DNA from: Lithodes maja
Taxonomy: Eukaryota > Arthropoda > Malacostraca > Decapoda > Lithodidae
Length of the DNA: 64,000 nt
Assembly (NCBI GenBank): GCA_037953745.1
Contig: JBAKBP010012374.1
Span: 1 to 64,000, forward strand
Reading direction: 5' to 3'
Part shown: positions 45,036-57,179 of the stretch, piece by piece
Layout: each line of letters begins with the position of its first letter
Numbering within the stretch: the stretch's first letter is position 1
Notes under the pieces: model-generated
What the model saw: the letters and a program-made list of their open reading frames with translations, nothing else
What the model was told of the DNA's origin: nothing
Database searches by the model: none
Translations under genes and position numbers: made by a program

Positions 45036-48032
45036 TCTATCTATCTATCTATTGCCTGACGCCGTGATCCCCGAAGGGGTGGCCACGAACGAACCGCCCC
45101 CATGCACCTCTGTCCCCAGTCAGTCGACGCCCCTCCCCCCAACCAGCACCGCCTTCATTCATGTAGTTCCTCACTCCATCCTTCCACCTCATATTCGGTC
45201 TACCTCTCCCCTCTGTCCCTCCACCTCGCTCTCGTACACCCTCTTAGTCATTCTCTCGCTTTCCATACGTTCCATATGGCCGAATCATCTCAAGTTGTTC
45301 CTTTTCACACTTTCCAGCACATCTACCTCCACACCACACCTCCTTCTTACTTCCTCATTAGTCTGTCTATCCCTCCATGTAATTCCGCACGCACTCCTTA
45401 AGTAATTCATTTCCACTGCTCTCACTCTTGGTCTGAGTCTCTCAACCAACGTCCATGCTTCGCTTCCGTAAGTCAGTGTCGGGATTACCACACTGTCATG
45501 CAAGGACTTCTTCACTTCCATACTGACCACCCTATTTCTTGTTACTGCTTTTAGCGTTCCTACAACCCTCTTCCCCTGTTGTACCCTCTCCCGCACCTCT
45601 TCATCCATAGTCCCATCTTTACTCAACACACTGCCCAGATACTTAAAAGAGTTGACGATCTCCATAGCCTGACCGTTCAGCTTCACCTCACACTCTGTGA
45701 CTTCACCCCTTTCGAAGACCATAACCTTGCTCTTCCCCGTATTTACCTTCAAATTCCGTTTTTCGCACACTGTTCCAAACTCATTTACCAGACCCTGCAA
45801 CTCCCATTCATTATCACTCATCAGAACTGTATCATCTGCAAACAGCAGTATAGGTAGCTTCCACTCAATTCCCTCCCTTTTCAGCGATACACCAACATCC
45901 ACTACTCTTGATAGTATTTCTTTCATAACTCCATCCATATATACAGTAAACAGCCACGGGGACATCACACACCCCTGTTTCAAACCAACATTCAGGTCAA
46001 AGAACTCGCTCTGCTCACTCTCCACACGTACTGCTGCCTTTGCACCCTCATACATGCTCTTCACTGCTTTCAGCAACTTGCCCTCTACTCCGTATATTCT
46101 AAGTACTTTCCACAAACCTTCTCTATCCACTCTGTCATAGGCCTTCTCCAAGTCCATAAAGGCAACATACACCTTTTGTTTCTTCTCCAGATACTTCTCC
46201 ACAACACAATTCAGGGTAAAAATCTGATCTACACATCCTCTTCCCTTCCTAAAGCCTCCCTGCTCGTCGCCTATCCATTTCTCCGTTCTCACTCTCACTC
46301 TCTCAATCAATACCCTACTGTATACCTTCCCTACTACGCTTAGAAGACATATTCCTCGGTGGTTACCACACACTCCTCTTTCCCCTTTGCCCTTATATAG
46401 GGGGACTATTATGCCAGTCTTCCAGTCATCGGGTGCACTCCCCTTCTCCCATGCTAGTTTGCACATTTTCCATACCCATTCTATCACTATCTCACCACCA
46501 TACCTCAACATTTCCCCACACACTCCATCTGTTCCTGGTGCTTTCCCCAACTTCACTCTTTTCATGGCTTCCCACACTTCTGACCTCCTGATCCCCACCT
46601 CCTCCTCCACTACTTCTCTTCTTCTCCCTCCCATACCATATCCAGCTATGTTTGCTGGCTCTTCATTCCTTTCATTTAGCAACTCACTGAAGTACTCCCT
46701 CCATCTTTCGACCCTCTCTTGCTTCTCGGCTAGCATTCTCCCATTCTTATCTTTCACACCCTTACTGTTTCCCTTGCTACCTTCCCTAACTTTCTTGACT
46801 TCTTTCCAGAACAGTTTCTTCCTCTCCCTCCATTTTACACTCAGATTCCTTCCAAATTCCTCATCTACTCTTCTCTTACTTTCCTTCACTACTCTCTTCA
46901 CCACCCTCTTACTCTCCACGTACCTCGCTCGTTTCTGTCTCTCAGAATCTTCATTCCCTCTACTACCCAACCACTCTCTATATGCTTTCTTCTTTTCTTC
47001 CACAGCTATTCTTACCTCTTCTGTCCACCATGCTGTACCTTTCACTCCCCTCCCTCTTCTCCTCACTCCACACACCTCCTCACATGCTGCACATATCTCA
47101 TCCTTAAACACCTTGCTCATCTCCTCCACTTCCTCCATAACTTCCAGGTCGAACCCACCTAGTCGTCTTTCCACTGCTCTCCTGTACTCCTCCCTGACTT
47201 CCTCCTCCTGCAACCTCTCCACCCTCCTCTCGCCTCCCTCCCGCTCTCCTCACCCACTTCTTTTGTATCCTAACCTTAGCTACCACTACATAATGATCAG
47301 ACAGACCCCCTCCAATACCCCTATACACCCTAGCATCCATCACAGATTTCTTCATTCGTTCATCCACACATACATAATCAATCAATGACTTTCGTTCCAC
47401 CACTGTCTTATCCTTCATCGTCAACATCCGTTTCCACGTGTACCTGTGGATCATTCTGTGTCGGAAGAAGGTGTTGGCTATCCACAGCCTCCTCCCCACA
47501 CATACGTCCACAAGTGCACTACCATTCCCATTCACCTCTGATGGTACCCCCCACCCTCCCACCACTCCCTCAACTTTCCTATCACCCACCTTACCATTCA
47601 TATCCCCAATCAGAAATATTCTTTCGTTCTTGTCAAACTTCTCCAGGCATGCCTCCACATTCATCCAGAACTCCTCTTTCTTTCTTTCAAGTATATCCTC
47701 TGTCGGGGCATACACGCATACAATCACCCACGTTTGTATTCCTACTTTCATTCTCACCCACACAATCCTTGAACCCACAGACCCATACTCTCTTACACAT
47801 TCCTTCCATTTGCTACTTACAAACAAACATGCCCCTTCTCTCGCTGTTCCTTCACTCACTCCAGCACACACACCGATTCCACACTCCCACTCTCTCACAT
47901 CTGAACCTTTCCATTTGGTCTCTGTCATTCCACATACATCCAGCCTGGCATTCACTAACACTTCCAGAACCTCTCTCTCTTTTGTGCCATCATTCATGCC
48001 ACTAACATTCCATGTAGCCATTCTCAGAATGT
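45036..48032 (-). mobile_element. RTE-like LINE with 11-bp target duplication
   Basis: The target duplication ACCCTAGCCTA is at 45025-45035 and 48033-48043. The 3' tail is (TATC)n at the low-coordinate side; microsatellite tails are typical of the RTE clade. The copy is about 3.0 kb and begins 11 bp before the endonuclease ATG, so it lacks the 5' UTR seen in the second copy at 56240. It landed in the 55-bp minisatellite. Confidence 0.88.
45043..48021 (-). pseudogene. RTE endonuclease-reverse transcriptase, two lesions
   Basis: The ORF starts at 48021 with MATWNVSGMNDGT, the start of an apurinic-type endonuclease domain (TETKW, GDMNGKVG, SDHYVV). The RT domain follows from about 46.6 kb: KAPGTDGVCGEML, GGFRKGRGCVDQIF, FMDLEKAYDRVDR, GLKQGCVMSPWLF and the active-site LLFADDTVLM. 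A 1-nt frame change near 47225 separates the endonuclease from the linker and RT, and a stop at 45285-45287 stands where a Trp is expected. Beyond it the frame continues to about 45043. It is otherwise full-length and recently dead. Confidence 0.9.
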
Positions 48033-48043
48033 ACCCTAGCCTA

Positions 48044-48714
48044 CAACATATATATTAATAACATATTGAAACAAATTACCCCGTCTTACCCTAGCCTACA
48101 ACATATATACAGTAGGGTCTCGTAAGATGCGAGTTTATGGTCGATGGATGCGTCCGCATCTTACGATTTCGCATCTTACGATTTCGCATCTTACGATCAC
48201 GTAAAAATACGGAAAAACGTCCCGCCTAAGGCTCGCATTTAAACATTTTTTTTCGCATCTTAAGGTTTCTCCTCGGATTTAGCCCACTTTGAGCCTCCGA
48301 TTCGCAAATTATGGTAATTCTCGCATCTTAAAATAATTTATTTATTATTTGGGGGTCCTCGCATCTTATGCGAATCGCATCTTATGCGAATCGCATCTTA
48401 CGAGACCCTACTGTATTAGTAACATATTGAAACAAATTACCCCATCTTACCCTAGCCTACAACAGATATAATAATAACATATTGAAACAAATTACCCCGT
48501 CTTACCCTAGCCTACAACATATATATTAATAACATATTGAAACAAATTACCCCGTCTTACCCTAGCCTACAACATATATATTAATAACATATTGAAACAA
48601 ATTACCCCGTCTTACCCTAGCCTACAACATATATAATAATAACATATTGAAACAAATTACCCCGTCTTACCCTAGCCTACAACAGATATAATAATAACAT
48701 ATTGAAACAAATTC
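48044..48714. repeat. 55-bp minisatellite built from a transposon end
   Basis: Each monomer contains AAATTACCCCGTCTTACCCT. Copies start at 48073, 48434, 48489, 48544, 48599, 48654 and (cut short) 48709, an exact 55-bp step after the TA-flanked MITE. Joining across the RTE insertion places the previous copy at 45010, the terminus of the TAGGGTAAGA element, also 55 bp away. Confidence 0.88.
48110..48414. mobile_element. TA-flanked MITE in the minisatellite
   Basis: A 305-bp element flanked by TA (48108-48109 and 48415-48416). The ends are CAGTAGGGTCTCGTAAGATG and its complement, with many TCGCATCTTACGA phrases inside. Tc1/mariner or pogo superfamily by target and end type; non-coding. Confidence 0.82.
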
Positions 48715-49939
48715 GCACGCAGGGACAAGTCAAAGCCACTGTAGAATGGATTACAACGAAAACTAATATAAAAAGGTAAAAGTAAAGAACCGGAACACAA
48801 AAGCACGTTTGGCAGGTAAGGTACCGTGAAATGCCCTCGCTTCGGACGGAGGCTATACTTCGGACACTTCTGGATAAAAGTATATAAGGTACAGTTATGG
48901 AAAAATGACTCTGTATTATTGAAGAATACCGCAGACATAGCCTACTTGTTTTTCCATAACATCATGTATTATCCCATAACTGTGGTTCATTGTATAGTTT
49001 TTCTAGTGTTCGAAGTTATCTCGGCAAGAATGTAGTTACCGGGTGTACCGCCTGTCTTGTTTACACTACGCGGACGCTCACCATCATGTTCCCGTCTATT
49101 TTGACTGCCTTTGGATACAAAAGTACATTACCCTAACCAAACAACCTAACCTAACCTAACCTAGTATTATAGATTTATAAGTATTTATTTTATTATAAGT
49201 ATTTATAGATGATTTATGTTGCATGTCGGTAGTGGTACACCCGGTAACTACATCCTTCCCATTATCTCCCCGTCCGAAGTTATGTCATGTTACCGGTAAT
49301 AATTTTTGTTCAAATGATAAAAAAGTGGGGCTTTTAGTGTCTTGCTAAAATATATGCATCAAAGCCAATATATAATTAAATAGGCCTCATTACCCCATGA
49401 ATTGAGGAAAACAAAATTAAGTGAAGAGGGTTTTGAAGTCAGGGAACATGAGGGGATTAGGCTAAACACTAAGATAATGCAGTGTGACAGCCGCAAGAAC
49501 CATTTATTTTTGTGTGGCCTATGGAATGGTCACATCACATAATACTGTACATTGATGATTGGTATATATGACTGTACTGTAAGAAATGTGGGTAAGATCC
49601 TGTGTAGCGGGTAACTGTTTTTCAGATGCCTACTTTAACCTAACCTAACCTAACCTAGTATATTAGTGTAGGCTACAATTTATGAATGTAAAATGTAATA
49701 ATATATTGTTACATTACCAAATTATTGAGATAGATATATATACACAGTAGCCCTCTACACAGTAGCCCTCTACACAGGATTATACCGAAATGTGTTATAG
49801 GCCTATGGGAGACTTTGCCAAGTTTGCCCCTTACTTTTAAAATATATGAGAATTTCAATAAGTCCTGAGGGGTGAGAGGGAGGTTCCCCCCCCCTCCTGC
49901 TCCTCAACTAATTCTGCATCCCATGGGCCACGACACACG
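48715..49939. other. No gene; inverted repeat and two (CCTAA)n runs
   Basis: Bases 49030-49049 and 49234-49253 form a 20-bp inverted repeat (containing GTAGTTACCGGGTGTACC). Short (CCTAA)3CCTAG runs lie at 49145-49163 and 49638-49657. I see no credible coding sequence. Confidence 0.5.
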
Positions 49940-49976
49940 GTTATTGATTTAGGTATAATTAGTAGGATAAACAAAA

Positions 49977-50750
49977 ATTGCAGACGATACCAAAATGGGG
50001 AGAAAAATTGATTCAGATAGAGATATAGAGTGCCTCCAAAGGGATCTAGATACCTTACACGAATGGTCAGTAAATTGGCAGATGAAGTTTAACATTGACA
50101 AATGCAAGGTATTAAAGATAGGGAAGATGCATACAAATGTTAAATATAAACTAGCTAATATGGAATTAGAAAACTCAGATTGTGAGAAAGATCTAGGTGT
50201 GTTTGTTAGCAATGATTTGAAGCCTAGAAAACAGTGTATAAGAGTTCATAACAAGGCAAACAGGATTCTCGGGTTCATCTCTAGGAGTGTGAGTAACAGA
50301 ACCGCTGATGTTATCTTAAAACTTTACTTGTCATTAGTGAGACCCCATATGGATTATGCTGTTCAATTTTGGTGTCCTTATTACAGAATGGACATACATT
50401 CATTGGAGAGAGTACAACGTAGAATGACAAAAATTATCCATAATATTAGAAATCTTCCGCATGAAGAAAGGTTGAAGAAATTAGACTTACATTCTTTAGA
50501 CAGACGCAGAGTTAGAGGGGAAATGATAGAGGTATTCAAGTGGGTTAGTGGGATTAATAAAGGGGACATGAAAAATGTACTAAAGCTCAGTGATAGCGAA
50601 AGAACTCGTACAAATGGTTTCAAATTAGATAAATTTTGTTTCAAGAAAGATATAGGCAAATATTGGTTTGGTAACATTGTTGTAGATAGGTGGAATAGGC
50701 TGCCAAGATCTATAGTGGGATCAAGAACGATAGAGAGCTTTAAGATATAG
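49977..50750 (+). pseudogene. CR1-like RT C-terminal fragment
   Basis: The frame runs from the RT palm (ADDT) through the thumb and C-terminal region, with the family pattern KDLGVFVSNDL, NRILGFISR, LVRPHMDYA, LERVQRRMTK and WNRLP. It ends with SFKI and a stop created at the first junction of the 95-bp array. The N-terminal RT and endonuclease are absent, so it is not functional. The CR1/L2 type assignment is by motif. It is distinct in sequence from copies A and C. Confidence 0.8.
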
Positions 50751-52738
50751 GCAAATATTGGTTTGGTAACAGAGTTGTAGATAGGTGGAATAGGCTGCCA
50801 AGTGCTATAGTGGGATCAAGAACGATAGAGAGCTTTAAGATATAGGCAAATATTGGTTTGGTAACAGAGTTGTAGATAGGTGGAATAGGCTGCCAAGTGC
50901 TATAGTGGGATCAAGAACGATAGAGAGCTTTAAGATATAGGCAAATATTGGTTTGGTAACAGAGTTGTAGATAGGTGGAATAGGCTGCCAAGTGCTATAG
51001 TGGGATCAAGAACGATAGAGAGCTTTAAGATATAGGCAAATATTGGTTTGGTAACAGAGTTGTGGATAGGTGGAATAGGCTACCAAGTGCTATAGTGGGA
51101 TCAAGAACGATAGAGAGCTTTAAGATATAGGCAAATATTGGTTTGGTAACAGAGTTGTAGATAGGTGGAATAGGCTACCAAGTGCTATAGTGGGATCAAG
51201 AACGATAGAGAGCTTTAAGATATAGGCAAATATTGGTTTGGTAACAGAGTTGTAGATAGGTGGAATAGGCTGCCAAGTGCTATAGTGGGATCAAGAACGA
51301 TAGAGAGCTTTAAGATATAGGCAAATATTGGTTTGGTAACAGAGTTGTAGATAGGTGGAATAGGCTGCCAAGTGCTATAGTGGGATCAAGAACGATAGAG
51401 AGCTTTAAGATATAGGCAAATATTGGTTTGGTAACAGAGTTGTAGATAGGTGGAATAGGCTGCCAAGTGCTATAGTGGGATCAAGAACGATAGAGAGCTT
51501 TAAGATATAGGCAAATATTGGTTTGGTAACAGAGTTGTAGATAGGTGGAATAGGCTGCCAAGTGCTATAGTGGGATCAAGAACGATAGAGAGCTTTAAGA
51601 TATAGGCAAATATTGGTTTGGTAACAGAGTTGTAGATAGGTGGAATAGGCTGCCAAGTGCTATAGTGGGATCAAGAACGATAGAGAGCTTTAAGATATAG
51701 ACAAATATTGGTTTGGTAACAGAGTTGTAGATAGGTGGAATAGGCTGCCAAGTGCTATAGTGGGATCAAGAACGATAGAGAGCTTTAAGATATAGACAAA
51801 TATTGGTTTGGTAACAGAGTTGTAGATAGGTGGAATAGGCTGCCAAGTGCTATAGTGGGATCAAGAACGATAGAGAGCTTTAAGATATAGGCAAATATTG
51901 GTTTGGTAACAGAGTTGTAGATAGGTGGAATAGGCTGCCAAGTGCTATAGTGGGATCAAGAACGATAGAGAGCTTTAAGATATAGGCAAATATTGGTTTG
52001 GTAACAGAGTTGTAGATAGGTGGAATAGGCTGCCAAGTGCTATAGTGGGATCAAGAACGATAGAGAGCTTTAAGATATAGGCAAATATTGGTTTGGTAAC
52101 AGAGTTGTAGATAGGTGGAATAGGCTGCCAAGTGCTATAGTGGGATCAAGAACGATAGAGAGCTTTAAGATATAGGCAAATATTGGTTTGGTAACAGAGT
52201 TGTAGATAGGTGGAATAGGCTGCCAAGTGCTATAGTGGGATCAAGAACGATAGAGAGCTTTAAGATATAGGCAAATATTGGTTTGGTAACAGAGTTGTAG
52301 ATAGGTGGAATAGGCTGCCAAGTGCTATAGTGGGATCAAGAACGATAGAGAGCTTTAAGATATAGGCAAATATTGGTTTGGTAACAGAGTTGTAGATAGG
52401 TGGAATAGGCTGCCAAGTGCTATAGTGGGATCAAGAACGATAGAGAGCTTTAAGATATAGGCAAATATTGGTTTGGTAACAGAGTTGTAGATAGGTGGAA
52501 TAGGCTGCCAAGTGCTATAGTGGGATCAAGAACGATAGAGAGCTTTAAGATATAGGCAAATATTGGTTTGGTAACAGAGTTGTAGATAGGTGGAATAGGC
52601 TGCCAAGTGCTATAGTGGGATCAAGAACGATAGAGAGCTTTAAGATATAGGCAAATATTGGTTTGGTAACGGAGTTGTAGATAGGTGGAATAGGCTGCCA
52701 AGTGCTATAGTGGGATCAAGAACGATAGGGAGCTTGAA
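50649..52738 (+). repeat. 22 x 95-bp tandem array made of LINE coding end
   Basis: Units begin GATATAGGCAAATATTGG; the first starts at 50649 and the last at 52644, exactly 21 x 95 bp apart. Each unit encodes a version of the LINE C-terminal motif WNRLP...GSRTIESFKI in one frame, with a stop at the junction. The units are nearly identical; variants include the first (diverged), two with ACAAATATT, and the last (GGAGCTTGAAG). Confidence 0.97.
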
Positions 52739-52885
52739 GATAAAATTAGATAGGCATATGGACGAGATGGGTTGGGTGTGAGGGACTGAGGGGAATCTGT
52801 CAGATGTGGACCAGGTGTGGGGCTCTGCAGACCTCCGTTTTTCTGACCTCTGACCGTTTCGGTGAGGTCAGTCCTAATTCTTAGT

Positions 52886-55800
52886 TTCTTACAGTAGATC
52901 CTCTGGAAAAAGGCAAACTAGGCCTGTGTATCCAGCTCAGTACCAGTACTAGCACTGCTGCGGTCGTTCACGGTGTTGGCGGCGGCGGTAGCAGACGCAA
53001 AATTTTTACTATTCTGTATTTTTGCTTTATAATCAAATTTCAAATCTTGTCTTCCCCATGCTTTATCAAGATTACTTTCAAACTCCCTTATTGATTCGGA
53101 ATCGACTACATACTGGGGCAGTGCGTTCCACTCATTTACCACTCTATCACAAAATGAGTTCTTTGCCTTCTCAAGCCTATTTCTTTCTTTGTAAATTTTC
53201 TTAGAGTGTCCTCTCGTTCTTGTTCCCTCCCGCATCAAGAAGATACCTTCACACACATCCTCATCATACTTTCCTGACACTATCTTAAAAGTCTATATCA
53301 TATCCCTTCTCTTTCTCCTATATGCCAGTGTCGGAAGCCCCAGTGTCCTCAGCCTCTGCTCATAGCCCGCGTTCTTCAACGTTGGTACCGTACTAGCTTG
53401 CTAGCTCTCCTCTGCACTTTCTCCACTGCTTCTATATCCTTTACCATATATGGAGCCCACACCTGGTTCGCATATTCCAGGTGCGGCCTAACCAGCGCTG
53501 TATAGAGATTCCTGAAGATTTCTTCGTCAAGTGACACAAATGTCCTCCTTATCAGCCCTACAATTCTATTGGCTTTGTTTATCTTTTCCACTAAATGTTC
53601 TGAGACATTTAACTTATTGTCTATCACTACTCCTATATCCTTTTCTGCATTCACTTCCTCCATCGCTTCATACATACTGTATCCTACCTTGTCCCAATCC
53701 GCATGTACAGTACTTGCATTTTTTTGGATGAAAAGGCATAACCAATGCTCAGACCATTCCTTCATGCCCTCAACATCTCCTTGAAGCAAACCCACATCTT
53801 CCTTACTCCTCACTCTTCTATACAGCTTAGTGTCATCCGCATACAGGTATACCTCACTTCCATTAGTTATAACTTCAGGTAAGTCGTTGATAAATATAAC
53901 GAACAGTAGTGGTCCCAACACAGATCCCTGAGGTACCCCACTTGTAATTTCCCTCCACCCCGAGCCTATTCCATTCACCAGTACCCTCTGTCTCCTATCT
54001 TTCAGGAAGGCTTCTATCCATTTCACACATTTCTCCCCTATATTATAGCTTTTAACTTTCTCTATTAACCTTTTATGTGGGACCTTATCGAAGGCCTTCA
54101 TAAAATCGCAATATACCACGTCTATTACATCACCATCCTCTAGAATTTGCATCCAATCATCTACCACCTTAATTAGCTGTAGTACCGTCAACCTCCCCGG
54201 CAAGAATCCAAACTGTCTCCCACTGAAAAGTTGGTTTGATTTCATATGCTCCATTATTCCTTCTCTAATTACCATTTCCATAAGTTTACACACAACACTT
54301 GTCAAACTGATTGGTCTATAATTTCCTGGGTCATTTATCTTTCCCTTCTTAACCCTCCAGCCCCAGTTATGTATTCCATATATACTGTATTCCCAAAAAC
54401 CCCGGGGTTTTGGCCAAAAAACATCTACGCCTAGGCTACCGTATCTCTGTTATTTTGACTGCTTCCGCATTCCCGCGCATCCCCAAGCGTAGATGTGTTT
54501 CGTACCTGTAGAATGGTGTTAAGTAGAGCTCTCTAAGTCAACTGGTTCAGTTGTGATGACGATTTCCGTGGAGATAACTTTACACTACTATTTCGCTACT
54601 TAACAATAACATACAGGCACACATGAACAAGCGACGCACTCCTTGTGGTCGGAGATGCGTGGCGTCGGTCCAGCCGGCTGTTGGTTACATGCGTCGAACA
54701 GACGCCTCGCACACCAAGCTTACAGGCTTTGAAGCTGCCGGAGCCTCAGCACCCTTCCGGGTTGCGCGGGGGATGTTTTTTATGGATGCCTCAGAGCCCT
54801 TCCGGTTCTGAGGGGTTAAATATAGCTGTTATGTTCGCCTCTCTCCAGTCCATCGGGATTTGTCCTGTATTAAACGATACCTCAAATAAATTTTTTAATA
54901 GCTCTACTAACATCTCACCTCCTTCCTTTATGATTCTTGGGTGTATCCCATCCGGTCCCGGGGACTTACTTCTGTTCATTTTTTCTATAGCCCTTCTTAT
55001 TCTAGCATGGGAAAACTCTATTAGTTCTAGTGCCGGTGCCTGTTTGATGGGAATAGTAGGCACTGCATCCTCCGACTCCACTGTTAGTACCCCCCCAAAG
55101 TATTTCCCCAGCACCTCTGCTTTCTCCTTATCAGTCTCCGCTCTACTCCCATCATCCAACCCCCCTACCAGCTCTGGGATCCCTACTCTTCTTGTTAACT
55201 TTTCCTGAATGTACTTCCAGAATATTTTTGGATTATCCTTCACATTTCTAGCAATCTCTCTCTCCCTCTCCTTGTCTCCCACCTTATTTTATTGTTTATT
55301 TGTCTGCGTTCCAGATCCACTTCTTTAGCTTCTATACTAGACCCCCTGTTCTTTTTTAACAATTTTAGTCTTTCCCACAATCGTTTCTTTCTTCTAATCA
55401 ATGTCCAAAGCTTTCTTTTCATTGGCAATTCTGGGTTAGTTTTTTTCCTAAATTTTGTTTTATCCTTATATTCCCTTACTGGTACACTTTTGGATACAGC
55501 ATTCTCCAGTTTGACTCTAATTTTCCTCCACATTCCTTCAGCGTCTTCACCGTTCAAGTATTCCCCCCAGTCAATGTCCAAACACCGTCTCAGCAGCTCA
55601 TAATCTGCTCTATCATACATGTATATATATTTTTGTATTGCTTCTATTATCCCTCTGTTTTAATATTGCAACTAAAGCTTATACAGGCATGGTCACTACG
55701 ACCTATAGGGCTATCCACATTGACATGTTCCACTATATTCTCCTCATTGCTAAAAATCAAATCCAGTACACTCCCCTGCATCCCATCTCTATATCTTATC

Positions 55801-56231
55801 ATCTCTGTAATATGTTGCGTTAAAAAACAATCTCTCACTTTCTCTATAAACTTGTTTTCCAGGCTACACTGTCCCACTGGAGTAGTACAATTTGCCCAGT
55901 TGATCCTTGGCAAATTGAAATCTCCAATCAAAACCTTATATTTGTTCTCTCTATTATCTATTTCCTCCATTGCTTTCAGTAGGTTATCATCCTCTTCCCT
56001 ACTATTATTTGGGCTTCTATATATAGAGGCAATTAGAATTGATCCTCTTGCACATTTTACTTCAATACACAAATACTCACAATACTGCTGTCTCATATCC
56101 ACCTCATTAACCTTGAGCTCTTTTCTTACATAAATAAAGTCCTCTTCCGACCTCTGCTCTAATAGCATTCCTCTCATATAACTCAAAACCCTCCAAACTA
56201 TACTCCACCAGTTCCCTTTCAATTCTATCAT
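52886..56231 (-). pseudogene. CR1-like LINE copy C (endonuclease and RT, broken)
   Basis: Reverse-strand relative of copy A, extending further 5'. From 56231 down: endonuclease motifs (IYRSPNN, GDFNLPRINW, GRSDHACI), a linker, then RT blocks KSPGPDGIHPRI, the TTAA MITE M6 (54349-54819), VVCKLMEMVIREG, VVYCDFMKAFDKVPHKRL, SGVPQGSVLGPLLF and YLYADDTKLY. Frame changes occur near 55270, 53695 and 53380. The 3' end is at about 52886. The 5' end is truncated within the endonuclease and abuts an RTE fragment. Non-functional. Confidence 0.85.
54349..54819 (+). mobile_element. piggyBac-1-derived MITE M6 in LINE copy C
   Basis: TTAA lies at 54349-54352 and 54816-54819; the 463-bp unit belongs to the M2-M4 family (CCCTCCAGCCCC end, GCCGGCTGTTG core). 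It occupies the same TTAA of the LINE that M1 occupies in copy A. Confidence 0.87.
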
Positions 56232-56239
56232 TTTTTGGT

Positions 56240-57179
56240 CTTACTTCCTGTGCCTTTCTGCGTGTCGTAAGAGGCGACTAAAGAGGTTGGGTCGGTGGGC
56301 TTGCGACCCCCACCCGGAGAAAATATCTAAGCAAAGAAAAACGAACGAACAGCCTCGGATGCGGACGGAACCAACGTTGACGAACCACGACCGACTAAGG
56401 ACATGCCTTCGGACATTCTGAGAATGGCTACGTGGAATGTTAGTGGCATGAATGATGGCACAAAAGAGAGAGAGGTTCTGGAAGTGTTAGTAAATGCCAG
56501 GCTGGATGTATGTGGAATGACAGAGACCAAATGGAAAGGTTCAGATGTGAGAGAGTGGGAGTGTGGAATGGGTGTGTGTGTGCTGGAGTGAGTGAAGGAA
56601 CAGCGAGAGAAGGTGCATGTTTGTTTGTAAGTAGCAAATGGAAGGAATGTGTAAGAGAGTATGGGTCTGTGGGTTCAAGAATTGTGTGGGTGAGAATGAA
56701 AGTAGGAATACAAACGTGGGTGATTGTATGCGTGTATGCCCCGACAGAGGATATACTTGAAAGAAAGAAAGAGGAGTTCTGGATGAATGTGGAGGCGTGC
56801 CTGGAGAAGTTTGACAAGAACGAAAGAATATTTCTGATTGGGGATATGAATGGTAAGGTGGGTGATAGGAAAGTTGAGGGAGTGGTGGGAGGGTGCGGGG
56901 TACCATCAGAGGTGAATGGGAATGGTAGTGCACTTGTGGACGTATGTGTGGGGAGGAGGCTGTGGATAGCCAACACCTTCTTCCGACACAGAATGATCCA
57001 CAGGTACACGTGGAAATGGATGTTGACGATGAAGGATAAGACAGTGGTGGAACGAAAGTCATTGATTGATTATGTATGTGTGGATGAACGAATGAAGAAA
57101 TCTGTGATGGATGCTAGGGTGTATAGGGGTATTGGAGGGGGTCTGTCTGATCATTATGTAGTGGTTGCTAAGGTTAGGA
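56240..57179 (+). pseudogene. RTE-like LINE, 5' part, interrupted
   Basis: A second copy of the RTE family. Unlike the copy at 45036 it keeps ~185 bp of 5' leader (CGTGTCGTAAGAGGCGACTA, then GGGCTTGCGACCCCCACC) before the endonuclease ATG at about 56426. The endonuclease domain (TETKW, GDMNGKVG, SDHYVV) is present but a 2-nt GT expansion near 56575 shifts the frame. The match to the first copy stops abruptly after GCTAAGGTTAGGA, exactly where the Gypsy LTR begins, so the rest probably lies beyond the Gypsy element, outside this window. Confidence 0.82.

Larger units (their letters stand above)
49940..52885 (+). mobile_element. CR1-like LINE copy B with expanded 3' end
   Basis: A 5'-truncated LINE starting just before the RT active-site region (IADDT at 49977, normally FADDT). 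The 3' coding end is blown up to 22 tandem 95-bp units (50649-52738), after which the original C-terminus KLDRHMDEMGWV and ~100 bp of 3' UTR follow. It ends tail-to-tail with LINE copy C near 52885. Confidence 0.8.

Noticed and set aside
46387..47388. 333-codon plus-strand ORF
   Set aside because: Antisense to the RTE reverse transcriptase; Ser/Leu/Pro-rich shadow frame.
50649..52738. Possible CRISPR-like or satellite array
   Set aside because: Contiguous 95-bp units without spacers, clearly made from LINE coding sequence.
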